DNA of 64,000 nt. Source: Formosa sediminum. Lineage in GTDB: Bacteria > Bacteroidota > Bacteroidia > Flavobacteriales > Flavobacteriaceae. The stretch is taken from NCBI RefSeq assembly GCF_007197735.1, contig NZ_CP041637.1, forward strand, positions 2,513,001 through 2,577,000, written 5' to 3'. Positions 16,403 to 25,235 of this stretch are shown here, piece after piece (position 1 is the stretch's first letter; the number at the start of each line of letters is the position of its first letter). A program made the translations under genes and the position numbers. The notes below the pieces were generated by a model. That model was not told the origin of the DNA. It ran no database searches and worked only from the letters and a program-made list of their open reading frames with translations.

Positions 16403-18745
16403 ATGAAGTTATATACATTTTTTAGTGTTTTATTAGGTTTTATGGCGGTAGGCTATGGTCAGACCAAAACCGTAACAGGAACCGTAACCGATAAAGAAGG
16501 TCGCCCTTTAGATAATGTTATTGTTATGGTAAAAGACACCGATGATGCCGTTTACACCGATTTTGATGGGATGTATACGTTGCGTTTTACTAATGCACAG
16601 CCTACTTTAGTTTGTAGTGTGGTAGGTTACCTTAAGCAAGAGCAATCTTTTGAGGCGGTAAGCGATACTACTACTTTAAATTTTACTTTAACACAAGATG
16701 CCTCTTTTGCATTAGACGATGTGTTGATTGTTGGAAAATCGAGTGTGCGTAATATCGAAGAATCTGGTTTTAATGCTGTAGCCATAGATGTAAAAGCGTT
16801 TCATAACGCATCTGTAGATTTATCTGAAGTCTTAGAGCGTGCGCCAGGTGTAAAAATTCAACAAGAAGGTGGATTAGGATCTAGTACAAACGTTACTATA
16901 AATGGATTAAGTGGGAGGCACGTTCGGTTTTTTATAGATGGCATGCCTATGGATGCCATGAGTTCTGCGTTTCAGATTAATAATTTACCAGTAAACCTTG
17001 CCGAGCGTATAGAAGTTTATAAAGGTGTAGTCCCTGTTAACTTTGGTTCAGATGCTTTAGGAGGTGCTGTAAATATAGTAACCAAAACTTCTGCAGGTAC
17101 CTATGTAGATGCGTCGTTTTCTTACGGTAGTTTTAATACGGCTAAAACCTTTATTAATGCAGGGTATACCTCGAAAAGCGGATTTACAGCTCAGGTGAGT
17201 GCCTTTCAGAATTACTCAGATAACGACTATTATGTAGATGTGCTTATTAAAGATTTTGATACCAATTTACTATCTAAAGAAACCCAACGTGTAAGACGTT
17301 TTCATGATGTTTACCATAATGAAACGGTTATTGGAAAGTTTGGTTTCGTTAACAAATCATTTGCAGACCAATTGTTGTTTGGGATTACGTTAGGACAGGA
17401 ATACGATGAGATACAGCATCCGGCATATTTAAACTTAGCCTATGGAGAAAAGTACCAAACCTCTCAAATTGTCATGCCTTCGTTTTTATATGCTAAAGAC
17501 GATTTATTTACTAGTGGGTTAGATGTGCGTTTAAGCGCCAATTATAATTTTGGAGGCGGGCATAACTTTGACCTTTCAGACCGAGAATATAATTGGTTAG
17601 GCGAGTGGGTACCCTCTAATTCTTTAGGCGAGAGTCAATATTCCGATTACGTATATCATGATAATAATGGGACTATTAATGCTAATATTAATTATGCACT
17701 TAATGACGCTTACCGTTTAACGATAAACAATGTTGCTAATTTTTTCTCGAGACAAGGAGATGAGCGTGTACAGGTGGACGATTATATTAATGATGAGCCC
17801 AGAATAAATAACCGAAATATATTAGGTGCGAGCCTTACCGGCGATATTACGCCAAAATTTAGTGCATCGGTTTTCGGAAAAATGTATTCTTACCATGCCG
17901 AGGCGTATTTAGATTTAGCTAATTTGAATGGTGTTGAAGATTTCCAGATGGTTGAAAAAGAAGATACACAATTTGGTTTTGGCGTGACTTCCACATACTT
18001 TATAACAGACGCCTTACAATTAAAAGCCAACTTTGAGTCTACACGACGCCTACCTGTAAGTTCTGAACTTTTTGGAGAAGTGTTTGGTTTTTATGTGGCT
18101 AACTTTGATTTAAAACCCGAGCAAAGTAATAATGTAAATTTAGGATTCAATTACAATTTTAATATCCACACCGATCATATGTTTAATATGGATGTTAATC
18201 TCTTTCACAGAAGAACTACAGATTATATTAGGCTAAATATTGATTATTCGCAAGGCGAAGGGACTTATGAAAATACCGAATTGGTAAAAACATCAGGAAT
18301 AGATGCAGAGATGACTTATTCTTACCAAGATCGGTTTACGGCTAATGCTAGTTTATCTTACTTAGAACCTAAAAATTTTACATCAGGATCTACCTATTAC
18401 GATGCTACTTTACCTAACCAACCTACCATGTTTGGACAATTTGGGGCTTCTTATTTTTTTAAAAATATTTGGAATACAGACAACCGTCTTGGGATTTCTT
18501 ATAACCTAAGTTATACCGATGAGTTTTTATATGATTATGACACCTACCAAGCGTCGAACCGTGCATTAGTGCCCTCTCAAGTAGCTCATGATTTTTTTGT
18601 GAACTATTCTTGGAAAAACGGGAAGTACAATGTGTCTTTTGACTGTACAAATATTTTTGATGCTAAGCTTTACGATAATTATAGCTTACAAAAACCAGGG
18701 CGTAGTTTCTCTGTAAAATTTAGATACTTTTTTAATAGAATGTAA
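16403..18745 (+). CDS. TonB-dependent outer-membrane siderophore receptor
   Basis: 780 residues: signal peptide (to about GYGQ), a carboxypeptidase-regulatory-like domain (~22-105, VTGTVTDKEGRPLDNVIV), then a plug domain (LSEVLERAPGVKIQQEGG, then RIEVYKGVVPVNFGSDALGG). A 22-stranded barrel follows, ending in the aromatic outer-membrane signal VKFRYFF. It imports ferric siderophore using the proton motive force through TonB. It is divergent from an AraC regulator and followed by a DUF4374 lipoprotein. That is the pairing of the Bacteroides XusA/XusB xenosiderophore system, so it is probably the receptor half of such a pair. Confidence 0.9.
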   Translation: MKLYTFFSVLLGFMAVGYGQTKTVTGTVTDKEGRPLDNVIVMVKDTDDAVYTDFDGMYTLRFTNAQPTLVCSVVGYLKQEQSFEAVSDTTTLNFTLTQDASFALDDVLIVGKSSVRNIEESGFNAVAIDVKAFHNASVDLSEVLERAPGVKIQQEGGLGSSTNVTINGLSGRHVRFFIDGMPMDAMSSAFQINNLPVNLAERIEVYKGVVPVNFGSDALGGAVNIVTKTSAGTYVDASFSYGSFNTAKTFINAGYTSKSGFTAQVSAFQNYSDNDYYVDVLIKDFDTNLLSKETQRVRRFHDVYHNETVIGKFGFVNKSFADQLLFGITLGQEYDEIQHPAYLNLAYGEKYQTSQIVMPSFLYAKDDLFTSGLDVRLSANYNFGGGHNFDLSDREYNWLGEWVPSNSLGESQYSDYVYHDNNGTINANINYALNDAYRLTINNVANFFSRQGDERVQVDDYINDEPRINNRNILGASLTGDITPKFSASVFGKMYSYHAEAYLDLANLNGVEDFQMVEKEDTQFGFGVTSTYFITDALQLKANFESTRRLPVSSELFGEVFGFYVANFDLKPEQSNNVNLGFNYNFNIHTDHMFNMDVNLFHRRTTDYIRLNIDYSQGEGTYENTELVKTSGIDAEMTYSYQDRFTANASLSYLEPKNFTSGSTYYDATLPNQPTMFGQFGASYFFKNIWNTDNRLGISYNLSYTDEFLYDYDTYQASNRALVPSQVAHDFFVNYSWKNGKYNVSFDCTNIFDAKLYDNYSLQKPGRSFSVKFRYFFNRM

Positions 18746-18797
18746 ACACATTCAAGATACCAATTATAAATACTAAAATGTAAATTAATTTAATATT

Positions 18798-20075
18798 ATG
18801 AAATCAAAAAATCAAATTTTAAGCTTCATAGCGCTATCCGCTTTACTTTCTTTTTCTGCCTGTTCTTCAGACGACTCTAGTGGTGATACTGGCGGTGATG
18901 ATGGCGATGGTGTTGTCGGAACCTCTAAATATATAGTTACAGCGTCTTCAGGCGAAAACGATTATCTTGTAGCTTCTGACGATATTGATGCCGGTACTGT
19001 AATAGATGCTACAGGAACTTCTGCTGTACAATCTCCAGGAACAAGAATTTGGGAAAGCTTTGGAGAAGAAGTGCTTTATGGCTTTTTATATAATGGGGCA
19101 GATGCCTCTACATCGGCTTCTTATATTATGGATGAAAGTGGAAACATTGTAAAACGAAATGAATTGGCATTAGATGTCTCTATACACACAAGAGGCGTGG
19201 TGAATGATGATATTATTTTAGTGTATTCAGACCGTTTAAGAGATACTACTATTGTGCAACACGCTTACTTTTATACGGTAGATTCTCAAACAGATGCTTC
19301 TCAGGAATATAGCTTGGTTACAGATGATTTATTAGAAGAAGGAGAAATTGCTTACTTTACAGATGTTGCTGAATATGAAGATAAAATTATTTTAGGAGCA
19401 CGTAGTATTAACTCGAGTTCATTTTCTTCAGATTACTATAACAGCACTTATGTTGTTGTGTTAAACGACGACTTTACGGTAGACCAAGTTATTAAAGATA
19501 CAGGACGTACAGGGTCTGTTTCTAGTCAGAAATACTCTCAAGGAGATACCGGTTTAGAAGTGGTAGACAATGGGGATTTATATGTGTTTTCTGCAGCACA
19601 AACCGATTATGATAGCGCTGCTTCAAGTACCATTCCATCTGGGGTGTTAAAAATTAACGCAGGCACTTATGCATTTGATGATGATTATTTCTTTAATGTG
19701 ACTGAAGCTTCAGGAGGTTATAATTTATTTAGATCGTACTATATGGGAGGGACCACTTTTATTTTAGCGATGTATCCAGGAACTAACGATGATGCTACAT
19801 TTGGAATTGATGCAGACCGTTTTGCAGTAGTTGATGTTGCTACACAATCGTTTACTTGGGTAACAGGATTCCCAGAATCTGCATTAACCTCTTGGGAGTA
19901 TAAATTACCATATATAGACACAGCTAATGGCCTATTAATTGTACCAGCGACGCCAACAGAAAATGAAAATTATTTATATGCTATTGATCCCGATACTGCT
20001 ACAGCAACACAACTTTCTGAAGTGATAGGAGAAAGTGCTAAAGCTGTAAGTAAATTAACATATCAGGGTGAGTAA
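18798..20075 (+). CDS. DUF4374-like surface lipoprotein (XusB-like)
   Basis: 425 residues with a lipoprotein signal (lipobox SFSAC) followed by a SSDDSS and Gly/Asp-rich tether typical of surface-exported lipoproteins. The mature part is beta-rich with repeated short Y-V-A/D segments, consistent with a beta-propeller. The position, 53 bases after a TonB receptor in a siderophore locus, and the size match DUF4374 proteins such as Bacteroides XusB, which bind ferric enterobactin at the surface. The family call is from general resemblance and context rather than a strict motif. Confidence 0.7.
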   Translation: MKSKNQILSFIALSALLSFSACSSDDSSGDTGGDDGDGVVGTSKYIVTASSGENDYLVASDDIDAGTVIDATGTSAVQSPGTRIWESFGEEVLYGFLYNGADASTSASYIMDESGNIVKRNELALDVSIHTRGVVNDDIILVYSDRLRDTTIVQHAYFYTVDSQTDASQEYSLVTDDLLEEGEIAYFTDVAEYEDKIILGARSINSSSFSSDYYNSTYVVVLNDDFTVDQVIKDTGRTGSVSSQKYSQGDTGLEVVDNGDLYVFSAAQTDYDSAASSTIPSGVLKINAGTYAFDDDYFFNVTEASGGYNLFRSYYMGGTTFILAMYPGTNDDATFGIDADRFAVVDVATQSFTWVTGFPESALTSWEYKLPYIDTANGLLIVPATPTENENYLYAIDPDTATATQLSEVIGESAKAVSKLTYQGE

Positions 20076-20129
20076 CACACTTGTGTGTTTGTTAACACTC
20101 TGTAGTTTAATATTTTAATTGTTGTTTTT

Positions 20130-20160
20130 GAGTCTCGGTGTATTCTACCGGGACTCATTA
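20130..20160 (+). terminator. Terminator-like hairpin before the permease operon
   Basis: Stem GAGTCTCGGT / ACCGGGACTC with one G-U pair and a 7-base loop, preceded by TTTTT and followed by an AT-rich run. It separates the receptor/lipoprotein pair from the downstream ABC operon. Confidence 0.6.
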
Positions 20161-20212
20161 ATTTATTGAAATAATACATACACATATTTAATAATTTGAA
20201 TCTCGACAGACT

Positions 20213-21154
20213 TTGAGACTTTTTTTGCTTCTTATTGCCCTTTTTGTGTTATCTGTGCTTTCCCTTTTTGTAGGCATTAAATCGATTTCTATAGTCGATA
20301 TTTTACATTGGACCAGCGAAGATTGGATGATCTTAACCCTAAGTAGGTTACCACGTACTTTGGCTGTCCTGTTAACAGGTATAGGCATTAGTATTTGTGG
20401 ACTGATTATGCAGCAAATGACGCAGAATAAATTTGTATCTCCAACAACGGCAGGAACACTAGAAGCTGCCAAATTAGGGATTTTAGGCGCTATAGTGTGT
20501 ATTCCACAATACGGTGCCCTATATAAATTAATATTTGCCTTTTTAGTCACCTTTATAGCCAGTGTAATCTTTTTAAAAATAGCAGATCGTATACGACATA
20601 AAAGCATCATTTTTATTCCTGTGTTAGGGTTGTTATTTGGAGGTGTAATTAAGTCTATAACTACGTTTTTTGCCTTTCAGTTTAATATTGTTCAAGACAC
20701 CGAAACGTGGTTAATTGGGGATTTTTCAGGCGTACTTCAAGGCAATTACGAGGTTATTTTTATATGTTTACCCATTGTTATTATTACGTATTTATATGCC
20801 AATAAATTTACGGTAGTAGGTATGGGAGAAAGCTTCTCGAAAAACCTGGGATTAGATTATCGGGGTGTATTACTTATTGGGTTACTATGTATTTCTTTAA
20901 CAGTAAGTGCTATTGCAGTAACCATTGGTACGATACCGTTTTTAGGGTTAATAATTCCCAATGTTGTTAGTCTTTTATATGGTGATAATTTACGAAAAAC
21001 GCTGCCTTATACAGCCGTTATCGGGGCTTTATTTGTCTTGGTTTGTGACCTTTTAGGACGTCTTATTATTTATCCGTTTGAAGTACCTATTGGGATGATG
21101 GTTGGTTTAATTGGAGGATTAGTGTTTTTAATACTTTTAATACGCAAGCGATGA
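20213..21154 (+). CDS. Iron-siderophore ABC permease, FecCD family (first)
   Basis: 313 residues with about nine membrane helices. Conserved FecCD features: LSRLPRTLAVLLTGIGISICGLIMQQMTQN, with the R-L-P-R and G-Q motifs, and a C-terminal FLGLIIPNVVSLLYGDNLR coupling segment. No ATG is available: the in-frame upstream stop is at 20192-20194, and TTG at 20213 is the best start, giving a normal N-terminus (LRLFLLLIAL). Its stop overlaps the next permease by 4 bases. The order permease-permease-ATPase-binding lipoprotein matches the Bacillus YclNOPQ petrobactin importer. Confidence 0.85.
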   Translation: MRLFLLLIALFVLSVLSLFVGIKSISIVDILHWTSEDWMILTLSRLPRTLAVLLTGIGISICGLIMQQMTQNKFVSPTTAGTLEAAKLGILGAIVCIPQYGALYKLIFAFLVTFIASVIFLKIADRIRHKSIIFIPVLGLLFGGVIKSITTFFAFQFNIVQDTETWLIGDFSGVLQGNYEVIFICLPIVIITYLYANKFTVVGMGESFSKNLGLDYRGVLLIGLLCISLTVSAIAVTIGTIPFLGLIIPNVVSLLYGDNLRKTLPYTAVIGALFVLVCDLLGRLIIYPFEVPIGMMVGLIGGLVFLILLIRKR

Positions 21155-22101
21155 GCATACAGTTAAAAAAAATTATACTATTAACCGTTGTGATGCTGGG
21201 CTTATGTGCACTTTTTTTAACCTATGGTTTGCCTACTAATTGGGCGTATTCCTTTGAGAGGCGTAGTTATAAAGTTTTTGCTATTGGTATGGTTTCTTGT
21301 GCCGTAGCCTATTCATCTATAGTCTTTCAAACGCTTACACATAATAGAATATTAACGCCGTCTGTTATGGGATTTGAAGCTGTGTATTTACTGTTTCAGA
21401 CTGTTATTGTATTTATGTATGGCGATAAAACTTTTTCAGTAATAAGTGCCAAGGAGAATTTCTTTCTCTCTATAGTATTTATGCTAGGCTTTGCGTTTAT
21501 ACTTTTTAAATTAATTTTTAAGAAAGAGAACCATAATTTGTATCTATTACTGTTAATTGGGCTTGTACTAGAAACGCTTTTTCATACCATTAGTTCTTTT
21601 TTACAGCTTATACTAGACCCTAACGATTTCTTGATTTTACAAGGTACTTTATACGCTAGTTTTAACGCTATTAATTACGATTTGATTTGGTATGCGTTAG
21701 TCGTTCTGCTAGGTTGTTTTGGTATAGGGTTAACCCAGTTTAGGTATTTAGATGTTATTGGTTTGGGGAAAGCACATGCCGTAAATTTGGGCGTTCCTTA
21801 TTTTAAAAAAGTGCGACTACATTTATTTTTAATTGCAGCTTTAGTAGCTGTGTCTACAGCCTTAGTAGGACCCATTATATTTTTAGGGGTGTTGGTAACC
21901 AATTTAACATACGAGATGTTTAAAACCTATAAGCATCACATTTTAATTCCAGCCTGTTGTTTGGTTTGTTTTATTTCCATACTCGGGGCACAATTTTTAG
22001 TAGAGCACCTGTTTAGCTTTAATATTGTAATTAGTGTTATTATCAATTTTATAGGCGGGTTATATTTTATATATCTCTTGTTAAAAACTAGAACGTTATG
22101 A
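21151..22101 (+). CDS. Iron-siderophore ABC permease, FecCD family (second)
   Basis: 316 residues, again about nine helices. SVMGFEAVYLLFQ and QTLTHNRILTP correspond to the conserved FecCD N-terminal motif, and VGPIIFLGVLVTNLTYEMF to the C-terminal coupling motif. It overlaps both neighbours by 4 bases (ATGA), so the two permeases and the ATPase are made together. It resembles YclO-type partners of catecholate or petrobactin importers and is slightly more diverged than the first permease. Confidence 0.85.
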   Translation: MSIQLKKIILLTVVMLGLCALFLTYGLPTNWAYSFERRSYKVFAIGMVSCAVAYSSIVFQTLTHNRILTPSVMGFEAVYLLFQTVIVFMYGDKTFSVISAKENFFLSIVFMLGFAFILFKLIFKKENHNLYLLLLIGLVLETLFHTISSFLQLILDPNDFLILQGTLYASFNAINYDLIWYALVVLLGCFGIGLTQFRYLDVIGLGKAHAVNLGVPYFKKVRLHLFLIAALVAVSTALVGPIIFLGVLVTNLTYEMFKTYKHHILIPACCLVCFISILGAQFLVEHLFSFNIVISVIINFIGGLYFIYLLLKTRTL

Positions 22102-22856
22102 TTAAGACCAATAACTTAGTAAAACACTATGGCGATAATGTCGTTGTAGACCAGGTTAATTTAAATATTCCGAAAGGGAAAATCACCTCTTTAATAGGAA
22201 GTAATGGGGCTGGAAAAAGCACGCTTTTAGGTGCTATAGCACGACTTATAGAACCTAACCAAGGTGCTATAATTATTAATGACAAAAATATAAAAGCGTA
22301 TAAAGATCGGATTCTTGCTCAGGAACTGTCTATACTAAAGCAAATTAATCATTTAGATTTAAAGCTTACAGTTAAAGAGCTCGTAGGGTTTGGACGTTTT
22401 CCTTATTCGCAAGGTCGTTTAACCGCACAAGACACCCTTAAAATTGAGGAGGCCATTGCCTTTTTAAACTTAACAGTGTTACAAGATAATTATCTAGACG
22501 AACTCAGCGGTGGCCAAAGGCAACGTGCATTCTTAGCCATGGTAGTAGCTCAAGACACCGATTATATTTTGTTAGACGAACCGCTTAACAATTTAGATAT
22601 GAAACACTCTGTGCAAATCATGAAAACGTTAAAACGTCTTAGTGAAGACCATAACAAAACCATAGTTATGGTGGTGCACGACATTAATTTTGCAGCCCAA
22701 TATTCCGATTATATCGCAGCCATGAAAGCCGGACAATTAATCCATTTTGATAGCACACCAAATATTATAACGCCTACAATTTTAAAAGATATTTATGACA
22801 TTGATTTTGAAATTATAGAAACTAACAACAAAAGAATTTGCAATTATTATAACTAA
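22098..22856 (+). CDS. Iron-siderophore ABC ATPase, FecE family
   Basis: 252 residues. Walker A IGSNGAGKST, Q-loop LSILKQINH, signature ELSGGQRQRAFLAMV, Walker B YILLDEPLNNLD and switch His in VVHDINFAAQ mark the FecE/FhuC subgroup of iron-chelate importers. It powers the two preceding permeases at the cytoplasmic face of the inner membrane. The gene lies between the second permease (4-base overlap) and the binding lipoprotein (14-base gap). Confidence 0.9.
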   Translation: MIKTNNLVKHYGDNVVVDQVNLNIPKGKITSLIGSNGAGKSTLLGAIARLIEPNQGAIIINDKNIKAYKDRILAQELSILKQINHLDLKLTVKELVGFGRFPYSQGRLTAQDTLKIEEAIAFLNLTVLQDNYLDELSGGQRQRAFLAMVVAQDTDYILLDEPLNNLDMKHSVQIMKTLKRLSEDHNKTIVMVVHDINFAAQYSDYIAAMKAGQLIHFDSTPNIITPTILKDIYDIDFEIIETNNKRICNYYN

Positions 22857-22870
22857 ATATATATTAAAAT

Positions 22871-23815
22871 ATGAAATCTATTCATCACCTATTTACCGTA
22901 TTATTCGTATTGTTTTTAACGGGTTGTAAAGACACTCCTAAAGACACCCCCAAAGATACTACAACTGCAGAACCGCAAGAGACCGTAACCATAACGCATG
23001 AGCTTGGCACAGTTGAGGTGGTTAAAAACCCCAAGCAAGTTGTGGCTTTAGATTATGCCTCTTTAGAAAACTTAAAAGTATTAGGAATAGCTGTTGCTGG
23101 CATCCCTAAAAGTCATGTTCCAGACTATTTACAAGATTATAAAACGAATGAAGCTATTGTAGATTTAGGGACTATGTTTGAAGTGAATTATGAGCAATTA
23201 AGTGCTTTAGAACCTGATGTTATTTTTATCTCTGCACGTATGAAATCTAATTATGACGAATTATCTAAAATAGCTCCAACCGTGTATTTACAAACAGATA
23301 CGAGTGATAATTTAGCCTCTATAGAAAAAAATCTGTTAGTTTTTGCCGATATTTTTGATAAAAAAAAAGAAGCAACTAGTATTATTACCGATCTTAAAAC
23401 TCGCGTGCAGACCTTACATGAGCAAGTAACTGCCACAGATAAAAAGGCGTTAATGATTATGCATAATAATGGAAAATTTAGTGCTTTTGGTAGTGATTCT
23501 CGTTTTGGAGTACTTTATAAAGCCTTTGGATTTAAAGAAGCCGTTGATCATTTAGATGCAGCGCGCCACGGCCAAGCTGTATCTAATGAATTTATACAAG
23601 ATATTAATCCAGATTATCTATTTATCCTAGACAGAAGTGCCGTAGTGAGCAAACAAGCAACGAACACAGCCACTATAGAAAACGAATTAATAAAACAAAC
23701 CCAGGCTTACCAAAATGGGAAAGTGGTGTATTTAGATCCGCAGGCTTGGTATATTTCTGGAGATGGTATTCTTTCTTTTAAAATTAAAATAAAGGAAGTT
23801 TCAGATCACTTATAA
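22871..23815 (+). CDS. Siderophore-binding periplasmic lipoprotein
   Basis: 314 residues. The lipobox LTGC is followed by a short repeated DTPKDTPKDT linker. The mature domain has the type III binding-protein pattern: VVALDYASLENLKVLGIAVAGIP, then LEPDVIFISARM, a long central helix, and a C-terminal ALMIMHNNGKFSAFG lobe. It resembles YclQ/FpuA-like petrobactin and catecholate binders (DYASLE near the start). It delivers ferric siderophore to the adjacent permeases. It is followed after 10 bases by the reductase gene. Confidence 0.85.
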   Translation: MKSIHHLFTVLFVLFLTGCKDTPKDTPKDTTTAEPQETVTITHELGTVEVVKNPKQVVALDYASLENLKVLGIAVAGIPKSHVPDYLQDYKTNEAIVDLGTMFEVNYEQLSALEPDVIFISARMKSNYDELSKIAPTVYLQTDTSDNLASIEKNLLVFADIFDKKKEATSIITDLKTRVQTLHEQVTATDKKALMIMHNNGKFSAFGSDSRFGVLYKAFGFKEAVDHLDAARHGQAVSNEFIQDINPDYLFILDRSAVVSKQATNTATIENELIKQTQAYQNGKVVYLDPQAWYISGDGILSFKIKIKEVSDHL

Positions 23816-23825
23816 CCATATATTT

Positions 23826-24635
23826 ATGACGACACCTACAAACCCCATCGTGCAAGGCGCATTTACTGTAAAACACAAACAGTTTATTACCCCGCATTAT
23901 ATACGCATTGTGTTAACAGGAGATGTTAGTATATTTAAAACAGCTATGTTAGGCGATAATAATAAGGTTTTTATTCCGCCGGCAGGAGTACCTAAATTGC
24001 ATATGCGACATTTTGATACCGCACGCAATACTTGGATACTACCAGAAGCAGATGTATTACCATATATGCGTACCTATACGCACCGTGCCATAGATTTAGA
24101 AAAAAACGAATTGACAATAGATTTTGTAAATCATGGTAAGAGCGGGCCTGCCTCGGCTTGGGCTATAGAAGCTAAACCCGGCGCAGAGCTTGGTGTAGCT
24201 ATGAAATTACACGATAAGCAATTGTATCCGCCAGCCCAATGGTATATGTTGGTAGGCGATGCCACTGCTATTCCTGTACTTAGTGTGATTTTAGAGTCTT
24301 TACCTCCTGAGGCTAAAGGGGTGTGTATTATTGAAGTGCATGGCGAAGCCGATGAACAGGTGTTAGCGACTAAAGCCGATATTACGTTTAAATGGCTACA
24401 TAACCCTAATCCTGGACACGGTGAGTTTTTAATAGATGCCGTTAAAGCTCTACCCATTCCAGATGTCGTGAAATTTGGATTTGTGGCGTGTGAGTTCTCA
24501 GCTGTAAAAGCGATAAGACACTATTTACGTAAAGATTTACAATGGTCTACTAACGAATTGTATGCCTACTCGTATTGGAAAAATGGTGTTGCCGAAGATG
24601 CTTCTGCAAAAGAACGACTAGAAGAAAAACATTAA
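23826..24635 (+). CDS. Siderophore-interacting protein (NAD(P)H-flavin ferric reductase, ViuB-like)
   Basis: 269 residues. The N-terminal FAD-binding domain contains RTYTHRAID and DFVNHGKSGPASAWA, and the C-terminal SIP domain contains YMLVGDATAIPVL and the late FVACEFSAVKAIRHYLR. These cytoplasmic flavoproteins reduce Fe(III) bound to siderophores and release Fe(II). As last gene of the importer operon it completes the path receptor, lipoprotein, binding protein, ABC importer, reduction. A strong terminator follows. Confidence 0.88.
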   Translation: MTTPTNPIVQGAFTVKHKQFITPHYIRIVLTGDVSIFKTAMLGDNNKVFIPPAGVPKLHMRHFDTARNTWILPEADVLPYMRTYTHRAIDLEKNELTIDFVNHGKSGPASAWAIEAKPGAELGVAMKLHDKQLYPPAQWYMLVGDATAIPVLSVILESLPPEAKGVCIIEVHGEADEQVLATKADITFKWLHNPNPGHGEFLIDAVKALPIPDVVKFGFVACEFSAVKAIRHYLRKDLQWSTNELYAYSYWKNGVAEDASAKERLEEKH

Positions 24636-24680
24636 GGCATACCCTTAGTAAGCCAATTTTAAAACCAGTTTCTTTATATA

Positions 24681-24716
24681 AAACCGGATGATGCATTAAA
24701 GTATCATCCGGTTTTT
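24681..24716. terminator. Bidirectional terminator
   Basis: Perfect 12-base stem AAACCGGATGAT / ATCATCCGGTTT, 10-base loop, then TTT on the right and AAA on the left. It separates the convergent siderophore operon and the thioredoxin/receptor pair. Confidence 0.88.
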
Positions 24717-24750
24717 AGTTTTTACAGTCTCATACCTGACTGTAGTAAAT

Positions 24751-25224
24751 TTATTTTAATAGCAGTACTAGTTCTTTAGACGTATAATATTCAAAAACCC
24801 TTTGTCTTACGGTAAAATCTTTATTTAAAATAACAGTTGCAGGTAAAGAAAACGGGTATTCAGTTCTAGAAGCGAGAAGTAAAGGAATGTCGTGTATGCC
24901 GTTTCGTTTTGTAAGCGCTTGCGTATTGGTGAATACAGTGTGTTCAAATACTATGGAATCTTGTGATTCGACATCCATGTGTACAGCATAATATTTGTTA
25001 TTTATAAGGTTTATAACATCGGGTTTAGTAAAGACTTGACGTTGAATTTTTTTACAATAGGCACACCATTGGGCATGGAAAAAGATAAAAATTGGTTTTG
25101 GATTTTCTTTTAGAGCGCTTTCTAATTCCGGAAAGGTTTTCCAATGAATCGTGTTGCTATTTTGAGCGTTTGTATTGGAAAAACTTCCGAGAAAAACACC
25201 AATTAAAATTAAAATTCTTAACAT
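24751..25224 (-). CDS. Secreted thioredoxin-fold protein
   Basis: 157 residues with a signal peptide (cleavage near NTNAQ). The thioredoxin-fold core is PIFIFFHAQWCAYCKKIQ, with the redox pair Cys54/Cys57 (CAYC), and a cis-Pro region SLPATVILN. It resembles periplasmic DUF255/thioredoxin_7-like reductases. It lies 11 bases downstream of a TonB receptor that has its own CxxC in the plug domain (Cys156/Cys159). The two are probably co-transcribed and may work together, for instance in reducing the receptor's cysteines or a bound metal; that link is inference. Confidence 0.8.
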   Translation of the reverse strand: MLRILILIGVFLGSFSNTNAQNSNTIHWKTFPELESALKENPKPIFIFFHAQWCAYCKKIQRQVFTKPDVINLINNKYYAVHMDVESQDSIVFEHTVFTNTQALTKRNGIHDIPLLLASRTEYPFSLPATVILNKDFTVRQRVFEYYTSKELVLLLK

Positions 25225-25235
25225 GTAAAGGTGTT

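Noticed and set aside
20188-20610. Minus-strand open frame of 140 codons opposite the FecCD permease
   Set aside because: The permease frame has the conserved motifs; the opposite frame is basic and featureless.
22930-22972. Short repeat in the siderophore-binding lipoprotein as a sequence-repeat element
   Set aside because: It encodes the DTPKDTPKDT tether after the lipobox, a common low-complexity linker, and does not recur elsewhere.
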